This document shows, in pieces, positions 7,600 to 12,420 of a stretch of DNA of 12,420 nt. The notes under the pieces are model-generated. The model saw only the letters and a program-made list of their open reading frames with translations, was not told the origin of the DNA and ran no database searches. The translations under genes and the position numbers were made by a program. Position 1 is the first letter of the stretch. Every line of letters begins with the position of its first letter. The stretch comes from Nitrospirota bacterium (GTDB taxonomy: Bacteria; Nitrospirota; Thermodesulfovibrionia; Thermodesulfovibrionales; SM23-35), in NCBI GenBank assembly GCA_018262395.1, contig JAGSYM010000106.1:1-12420 (forward strand), in the 5' to 3' direction.

Positions 7600-8762
7600 T
7601 GGATATCAATGAATTATTACAGAAGGCCCATGTTTTGGAGGCATCGGACCTTCACATAAAAGTTGGTTCACCTCCGATATTACGCATATATGGTGAACTC
7701 ACCCCGCTCACCTCTGAGAAAAAATTAAGCCATGAGGACGCCATGGATATTGCGTCAGCCGTCATGACCCCCGGACAGTCAGATATCTTCAAAAAGAAGA
7801 ATGACATTGACCTTGCATACAGTGTTCCCGGTCTTGGAAGGTTCCGCTGCAGTATTTTTATGCAGAGGGGGACGGTAGGGATTGTTTTCAGGGTTATTCC
7901 TACGAGAATACCCACCATTGATGAATTGCTGCTCCCTGAGGTAATCAAAAAAATTACGATGGAACAGAGAGGGCTTATCCTTGTTACCGGCACAACGGGC
8001 AGTGGTAAGTCGACTACCCTTGCTTCCATGATTGATATGATCAATTCCAACAGAACAGAACATATTATCACCATCGAAGATCCCATAGAATATTTACACC
8101 GTGATAAGAAGAGCATTATTAATCAGCGGGAGATCGGGACCGATACCGAATCATTCGGCAAGGCATTGCGGCAGTCCCTGAGACAGGATCCTGATGTCAT
8201 ACTCGTTGGCGAGATGCGTGATTTCGAAACCATTCAGACCTCGCTCGTTGCTTCTGAAACAGGACACCTTGTCCTCAGTACCCTGCACACCATAGATGCT
8301 ACCGAGACAGTTAATAGAATTATTACGGTATTCCCTCCTTATCAGCACAAGCAGGTTCGCCTGCAACTCGCTTCTGTTTTGAGAGCCATCATATCAATGC
8401 GACTCATGCCGCGAGCCGACGGCAGAGGGAGAGTACCTGCTGTTGAGGTTCTGATCGCTACTGCAATGATAAAGGACTGTATTGTTGATCCTGACAAAAC
8501 CAAAATGATCCCGGACGTCATTGAACAGAGTGCAATTCATTACAGCATGCAGACCTTTGATCAATCTCTCCTCAATCTCTATAAATCAGGTCTCATTACC
8601 TATGAGGAAGCTTTGAGAAGGGCAACAAATCCGGATGATTTTGTCCTCAAAGTGAAAGGCATACAGTCTACAAGCGACCTGAGTATCGAGGAACAGCTCT
8701 CCTTTCGACCTGAAAAGCCGAATAAAAAGGACGAGATGAACATTGACCGGTTTGGACGATAA
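7599..8762 (+). CDS. pilT: Type IV pilus retraction ATPase, PilT/PilU family
   Basis: Hexameric cytoplasmic ATPase that disassembles type IV pili, driving twitching and DNA uptake. Motifs: N-terminal ASDLHIKVGSPP (15-26), Walker A GTTGSGKS (131-138), Asp box EDPIEY (160-165), Walker B DVILVGEMRD (199-208), His box HLVLSTLHT (223-231) and late MQTFDQSL. The region where PilT proper carries the AIRNLIREGK motif reads TAMIKDCIVDPDKTKM, so this is a diverged PilT or a PilU-like paralogue. The 387-residue length is slightly long, with a polar tail after about 355. The GTG start is in TAGTG overlapping the recA stop; the AGGGAGG site ends five bases upstream, inside the last recA codons, fixing the start. 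The 3' end overlaps recX by 20 bases. No pilus structural gene is in the window. Confidence 0.95.
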   Translation: MDINELLQKAHVLEASDLHIKVGSPPILRIYGELTPLTSEKKLSHEDAMDIASAVMTPGQSDIFKKKNDIDLAYSVPGLGRFRCSIFMQRGTVGIVFRVIPTRIPTIDELLLPEVIKKITMEQRGLILVTGTTGSGKSTTLASMIDMINSNRTEHIITIEDPIEYLHRDKKSIINQREIGTDTESFGKALRQSLRQDPDVILVGEMRDFETIQTSLVASETGHLVLSTLHTIDATETVNRIITVFPPYQHKQVRLQLASVLRAIISMRLMPRADGRGRVPAVEVLIATAMIKDCIVDPDKTKMIPDVIEQSAIHYSMQTFDQSLLNLYKSGLITYEEALRRATNPDDFVLKVKGIQSTSDLSIEEQLSFRPEKPNKKDEMNIDRFGR

Positions 8763-9219
8763 GGCAAAGCAGTATTCCCTGAAGCTTCTCAGCTATAAGG
8801 GAAGAAGTGAAAAGGAGCTTGAGGAACGTCTGAAGAAAAAAGGTATCACAGGGGATGTGATTTCCTCCACGATCATTTATCTTAAGAACATCGGCCTTGT
8901 GAATGACATGTCGCTCGCTGAAACTCTGAAGAGGGAGGCGTTAACGCACAAAATGCTGAGCTACTTCGGCGCAAGGAATTTCATGCTGAGAAGAGGGATC
9001 CCGAAAAGTATTATCGATTCCGTGCTCAGCAGAGACGATAATGCAGATATTGAAAATGCCATAAAGTTGGTAGACAGGAAGCTCAGGATTCTCGGAACAT
9101 ATCCTGCAGATACCGCAAAAAGAAGGCTGTATAATCTTCTCGTGCGGAGAGGATATTCTTCGGGAACGATTATGAAGGTATTGAAGGAAAAAATGATGAG
9201 GGATGAGGGAGGAGGATGA
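8743..9219 (+). CDS. recX: Regulatory protein RecX
   Basis: Small, all-helical modulator that binds RecA filaments and in most species limits their growth and ATPase activity. The first repeat YSLKLLSYKGRSEKELEERLKKKGI matches the RecX N-terminal signature; NIGLVNDMSLAETL, the FGARNFMLRRGI segment (a degenerate LGxxxLxxxLxxKGI) and the terminal LYNLLVRRGYSSGTI complete the three three-helix repeats. Length 158 residues, normal. An in-frame stop at 8737 and the lack of ATG or GTG near the N-terminus force a TTG start, at 8743 or 8752; both lie inside the end of pilT, so translation is likely coupled. It is separated from recA by pilT instead of following it directly. The 3' end runs into a purine-rich GAGGGAGGAGGA stretch that also serves the next gene as a ribosome site. 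Confidence 0.9.
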   Translation: MTGLDDKAKQYSLKLLSYKGRSEKELEERLKKKGITGDVISSTIIYLKNIGLVNDMSLAETLKREALTHKMLSYFGARNFMLRRGIPKSIIDSVLSRDDNADIENAIKLVDRKLRILGTYPADTAKRRLYNLLVRRGYSSGTIMKVLKEKMMRDEGGG

Positions 9220-9222
9220 GAC

Positions 9223-9543
9223 ATGAAAAAAGCTTTGTTTGCAGTACTGGTATTTTTATGCATTGCTCAGTTTGGCTGTACGAAGTCCATCCGGTATACC
9301 GAGGATGAGATCAAAGATTATCCGTTGAACATCCAGGAGCAGATACGGAAGGGTACAATCGACCTCGGTATGACAAAAGATCAGACACGGTATGCATGGG
9401 GATCACCTAATTTTATCACGATCCTTGCGCCCTTCGATGGGAAATCAAGGGAAGAGTGGCTCTATACAGAGCAGGCGACAATGGGAGTAATGGGCACAAA
9501 AATCCTTTTCTTTTATGACGGCAAACTGCTCTATATCAAATAA
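9223..9543 (+). CDS. Small exported BamE/SmpA-like protein, probable lipoprotein
   Basis: A 106-residue protein with a Lys-Lys start, a hydrophobic stretch (4-18) and C19, suggesting a lipoprotein signal. The lipobox is poor: Q16-F17-G18-C19, where Leu is normally found at -3, so it may be cleaved inefficiently or be membrane-anchored instead. The mature part carries DLGMTKDQTRYAWGSPNF (47-64), the small helix-turn of the BamE/SmpA-like fold, and ends in a strand pair (KILFFYDGKLLYIK). BamE helps the outer-membrane beta-barrel assembly machine, but this fold occurs in many unrelated small lipoproteins, so the job is unknown. AGGAGG lies eight bases before the ATG. It follows recX by three bases in the same reading frame. 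Confidence 0.8.
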   Translation: MKKALFAVLVFLCIAQFGCTKSIRYTEDEIKDYPLNIQEQIRKGTIDLGMTKDQTRYAWGSPNFITILAPFDGKSREEWLYTEQATMGVMGTKILFFYDGKLLYIK

Positions 9544-9595
9544 CTAAACTTGCATATATGCAATGCCTTTTATTGCTGTCTCTACTATTATTGTC

Positions 9596-9624
9596 GTCAT
9601 TATCCGGCTTGACCGGATAATCCA
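9596..9624 (+). repeat. REP-like palindromic element, copy A
   Basis: A 29-base unit: 5' foot GTCA, a nine-base-pair perfect stem ATTATCCGG/CCGGATAAT (9599-9607 with 9613-9621) around loop CTTGA, then CCA. A second, inverted copy lies nine bases away (spacer 9625-9633, TTTTTTCTC). The layout resembles proteobacterial REP elements, which have a short conserved foot beside an imperfect palindrome. Membership of a genome-wide family is inferred from the two copies here. Confidence 0.6.
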
Positions 9625-9630
9625 TTTTTT
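9599..9630 (+). terminator. Possible intrinsic terminator of the osmC-to-bamE-like run
   Basis: The copy A hairpin (nine base pairs, five-base loop, four G-C pairs next to the loop) is followed after three bases by six T residues (9625-9630). It sits 56 bases after the stop of the BamE-like gene and before alaS, a sensible place to end the rightward transcript. The short gap between stem and T-run weakens the call, and the hairpin is equally explained as a REP element. Confidence 0.45.
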
Positions 9631-9633
9631 CTC

Positions 9634-9662
9634 CGGATTGCCCGATCAAGTCGGGCACTGAC
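9634..9662 (-). repeat. REP-like palindromic element, copy B (inverted)
   Basis: Read on the minus strand it has the same foot GTCA, a stem TGCCCGA/TCGGGCA, the identical loop CTTGA, and a tail AATCCG. It matches copy A at 21 of 29 positions. Six of the eight differences are three complete base-pair swaps in the stem, so pairing is kept. On one strand the two loops (CTTGA at 9608-9612, TCAAG at 9646-9650) are complementary. The head-to-head doublet is like a BIME arrangement. Confidence 0.6.
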
Positions 9663-9706
9663 AGAAAAGATACTTAATAACGTGAAATATCATGAGAGAT
9701 CAGTAG

Positions 9707-9712
9707 TATAAA
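9707..9712 (+). promoter_or_regulatory. Possible -10 box of alaS
   Basis: TATAAA ends six bases before the alaS ATG, which would place transcription initiation at or next to the start codon, that is, a leaderless message. The best -35 candidate is only GTGAAA (9682-9687) at a 19-base spacing. No Shine-Dalgarno is visible upstream of alaS, which fits the idea but does not prove it. Confidence 0.3.
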
Positions 9713-9718
9713 ACACCC

Positions 9719-12352
9719 ATGCAAAGCGTAGATATCAGAACTGCATTTCTGGAATATTTCAAGGCGAGGGGTCACACGATCGTTCAGAGTTCCCCGCTCC
9801 TCCCCCGCCACGACCCTACCCTGCTCTTTGTCAATGCGGGAATGGTTCAGTTCAAATCGACATTCCTCGGCGAAGAAAAACGACCGTATTCCCGTGCCGT
9901 TTCATGCCAGAAATGCATGAGAGCAGGCGGGAAACATAGTGATATCGAAAACGTAGGACATACTGCGCGGCATCATACCTTTTTCGAAATGCTCGGTAAT
10001 TTTTCATTCGGTGACTATTTTAAGAAGGATGCAATGCTTTTTGCCTGGCAGTTGTTGACTGAACAGCTCGGATTGCCGAAAGACAAACTCCATGTATCAG
10101 TGTACGAGGAAGACGATGAGGCTGCACAGCTGTGGTCAGAATTCATCGGGATTCCGGGAGAGAAGATTGTCCGGCTCGGTGCAAAGGACAACTTCTGGCA
10201 AATGGGAGACACTGGCCCGTGCGGACCATGCTCCGAGATCATCATAGACCAGGGAGAGGATTTCGGATGCAGAAAGCCTGATTGCATAGTGGGATGCGAT
10301 TGTGACAGATATCTTGAACTCTGGAACCTCGTATTCATGCAATTTAACCGGGATGAGTCCGGTACACTCACCCCGCTTCCGAAACCGAGCATTGATACAG
10401 GGATGGGACTTGAAAGAATTACGGCAGTTCTGCAGCAGAAGAAAACAAATTTTGACTCCGATATCTTTGCGCCCATTATCTCTTCAATACAGGTATTTTC
10501 AGGTATTGGATACGGGCAGGATCCACAGAGAGATATTTCCATTAAAGTTATTGCCGACCACATACGCGCAATAGCCTTTCTCCTCTGCGAAGGGTTGACG
10601 CCTTCTAATGAGGGAAGGGGATACGTCTTAAGACGGGTAACGAGAAGGGCATCACGTCATGCAAAACTTCTCGGAATTGAAGGTCCCTTTCTCCATCGTC
10701 TGATTGATTCCGTAACCGATGTAATGGGAAGTGTCTACCCCGAGCTTATCCATGAGAAAGAGAGAGCTTCAAAGGTACTCTTGTTCGAGGAAGAGAGATT
10801 TGCGCGGACTCTCGAACAGGGAGTGAGAATGCTGGATGAAATCATGGAAGGAGTGAAATCGTCCGGCTCGACCAGTATTCCGGGAGGTGACCTGTTCAGA
10901 CTGTACGACACCTTTGGATTTCCTCTCGATCTGGCCCGTGATATGGCAATGGACAACGGATTGGTTATCGATGAGGAAGGCTTCAACAACGCAATGGAAA
11001 TCCAGAGAGAGCGGGCACGTGCATCATGGGTTGGCGAAGAGGAGGCGGTTGCGGCGATTTACCGGGAACTGGAGTCCGAGACAGGCAAATCAGACTTTAT
11101 CGGGTATGACACGTTAGAATCCGAATGCACCATAAAGGCGATCATAAAGGACAAAAAGGTGATTAAGGAGGCTCACGGAGGGGAGATTGTCGAACTCATA
11201 CTCGACAGGACACCCTTTTACGGAGAATCCGGCGGTCAGGTCGGGGACACCGGCACACTCTCCAACAATACTGTTGAAGCCCTCGTAGTAAACACAAAAA
11301 AGGAAGCCGGTCTTCATGCCCACGTTGCAGAAATCAGGCAGGGCCGCATCAATGTCTGGGATACGGTTCATTGTCTGGTAGACGACAGGAAAAGAATGGC
11401 TACTGCGAGGAATCACACTGCCACTCATCTCCTCCATGCAGCCTTGCGAACAGTATTGGGAGATCATGTAAAGCAGGCCGGTTCATATGTCTCCTCCGAA
11501 AGACTGCGTTTTGATTTCTCCCATTTCTACCAGATGGAGAAAAAGGAAATAGAGGCGATTGAAGATTATGTGAATGAGAAGATCCTCGAAAATATTCAGG
11601 TAAAAACCGATGTTACGGATATCAAGGATGCGCTCAGATCAGGAGTTATTGCCCTCTTCGGAGAAAAATACGGAGAACGGGTCCGGGTAATCAAAGTACC
11701 CGGTGTCAGTGCGGAGTTATGCGGGGGAACGCACTGTAGTTCCACCGGCCAGATTGGAATTTTTGTTATTCTTTCTGAGGGAAGTGTTGCCTCGGGTATC
11801 AGGAGGATTGAGGCGCTGACCGGCAAGGCCGCTTTTCAGTATCTGAGACAAAAGAATTCTGAACTCGACCTCCTTAAGAATGTCCTGAAGACAGATTCCC
11901 CGATCGAGAGAGTAGAAAAGCTCATCAGTGATTCAAAGTCCCTGGAGAAAGAGATTCAGAAATTGAAAACATGCTCTCCGGGAGATACGATAGCAAACGC
12001 CTTGAAAGAAGCATATGATCTGAATGGTGTAAAAATCATAAAAATACGCCAGGACGGCTTGAGTGTCAATGAACTTCGCCTCTTTGCAGACAATGTCAGA
12101 GACAGGCTCAAGTCAGGCGTCATTGTAGCTACATCAGTCAACAACGGTCAGGCCGCAATTCTCTGCATGGTAACGAAGGATCTGACAAACCACTATAACG
12201 CCGGCCTCATTGTTAAGAATATTTCTGCACTGGCAGGAGGCAAAGGCGGCGGCAAACCTGAATTGGCACAGGGCGGCACAAAAGATATTGATAGACTCAA
12301 TTCAGCTCTTGAATCGTTGTATGATCTCGTGAGAAAAACGAGAGACCAATAA
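9719..12352 (+). CDS. alaS: Alanine--tRNA ligase
   Basis: Class II synthetase that charges tRNA(Ala) and hydrolyses mischarged Ser/Gly-tRNA(Ala). N-terminal catalytic domain: HDPTLLFVNAGM, CMRAGGKHSDIENVGHTARH, FFEMLGNFSFGDYF and motif 3 DTGMGLERI (from D226). The editing domain keeps all four zinc-site residues, H566 and H570 (HTATH) with C668 and H672 (CGGTH), offset by two from the E. coli numbering I recall. After a coiled segment (about 695-745) comes the C-Ala domain with LAGGKGGGKPELAQGG. At 877 residues it is full length and intact. A four-cysteine cluster (C184, C189, C193, C195) sits in the catalytic domain where E. coli has none. The ATG start gives the standard N-terminus; no Shine-Dalgarno is seen. 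A 175-base gap with inverted repeats separates it from the preceding run. Confidence 0.98.
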   Translation: MQSVDIRTAFLEYFKARGHTIVQSSPLLPRHDPTLLFVNAGMVQFKSTFLGEEKRPYSRAVSCQKCMRAGGKHSDIENVGHTARHHTFFEMLGNFSFGDYFKKDAMLFAWQLLTEQLGLPKDKLHVSVYEEDDEAAQLWSEFIGIPGEKIVRLGAKDNFWQMGDTGPCGPCSEIIIDQGEDFGCRKPDCIVGCDCDRYLELWNLVFMQFNRDESGTLTPLPKPSIDTGMGLERITAVLQQKKTNFDSDIFAPIISSIQVFSGIGYGQDPQRDISIKVIADHIRAIAFLLCEGLTPSNEGRGYVLRRVTRRASRHAKLLGIEGPFLHRLIDSVTDVMGSVYPELIHEKERASKVLLFEEERFARTLEQGVRMLDEIMEGVKSSGSTSIPGGDLFRLYDTFGFPLDLARDMAMDNGLVIDEEGFNNAMEIQRERARASWVGEEEAVAAIYRELESETGKSDFIGYDTLESECTIKAIIKDKKVIKEAHGGEIVELILDRTPFYGESGGQVGDTGTLSNNTVEALVVNTKKEAGLHAHVAEIRQGRINVWDTVHCLVDDRKRMATARNHTATHLLHAALRTVLGDHVKQAGSYVSSERLRFDFSHFYQMEKKEIEAIEDYVNEKILENIQVKTDVTDIKDALRSGVIALFGEKYGERVRVIKVPGVSAELCGGTHCSSTGQIGIFVILSEGSVASGIRRIEALTGKAAFQYLRQKNSELDLLKNVLKTDSPIERVEKLISDSKSLEKEIQKLKTCSPGDTIANALKEAYDLNGVKIIKIRQDGLSVNELRLFADNVRDRLKSGVIVATSVNNGQAAILCMVTKDLTNHYNAGLIVKNISALAGGKGGGKPELAQGGTKDIDRLNSALESLYDLVRKTRDQ

Positions 12353-12420
12353 ACACCCTCTCCTCACGTGTCATCATGAAACAAGTCGCTAAATATTTAT
12401 GAAGTCTATACCCTCCATTA

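Noticed and set aside
9550..9563. Perfect 14-base palindrome TTGCATATATGCAA just after the BamE-like gene.
   Set aside because: A perfect 14-base palindrome is expected about once in 12 kb by chance, and nothing else nearby supports an operator.
12353..12420. ATG at 12399 (MKSIPSI to the window edge) or ATG at 12375 as the start of a downstream gene.
   Set aside because: The first is only seven codons with no ribosome site before the edge; the second closes after eight codons.

Overview
The window looks like chromosomal core sequence from a Gram-negative (diderm), non-enterobacterial bacterium of moderate GC content, most likely Nitrospirota (Thermodesulfovibrionia-like) or a Geobacter-like deltaproteobacterial lineage. 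This rests on protein style and gene order: pgpA-thpR-recA-pilT-recX-alaS, and a three-gene mlaEFD set without mlaA, mlaB or mlaC. The taxonomic call is an inference. Coding density is very high, and I see no phage, insertion sequence, CRISPR array, tRNA or rRNA.

Left half (35-4968, minus strand): one compact six-gene operon reading leftward, mobA - tatA - alr - mlaE - mlaF - mlaD. All neighbours overlap by 8 to 29 bases except mlaE/mlaF, which are 12 bases apart. A good sigma70-type promoter (TTGAAA, 17-base spacer, TATCAT at 5019-4991) sits just upstream of mobA. The genes serve envelope and cofactor functions: molybdenum cofactor nucleotidylation, Tat export, D-alanine for peptidoglycan, and phospholipid transport. 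The MlaD protein is the most interesting product. It has an N-terminal membrane anchor, an MCE domain, a long helical stretch and a C-terminal region patterned like an outer-membrane beta-barrel, so one chain could span the periplasm.

Middle (5056-9543, plus strand): a divergent co-directional run, osmC-like - pgpA - thpR - recA - pilT - recX - BamE-like small protein. Several junctions are coupled: TGATG at pgpA/thpR, TAGTG at recA/pilT, a 20-base pilT/recX overlap, and 3 bases between recX and the last gene. A pilus-retraction ATPase gene is embedded between recA and its modulator recX.

Right (9544-12420): a 175-base intergenic region separates that run from alaS. It carries two diverged, inverted copies of a 29-base REP-like palindrome. 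Every base-pair change between the two stems is compensated. The first copy is followed by a T-run and may also act as a terminator. alaS (alanyl-tRNA synthetase, 877 residues) is complete. The last 68 bases hold no gene I can support.

Many starts are non-ATG: GTG for mlaF, alr and pilT, and TTG for the osmC-like gene and recX. The strongest leads are the bridge-like MlaD in a minimal mlaEFD operon, the REP-like doublet, and the overlapping recA-pilT-recX arrangement.
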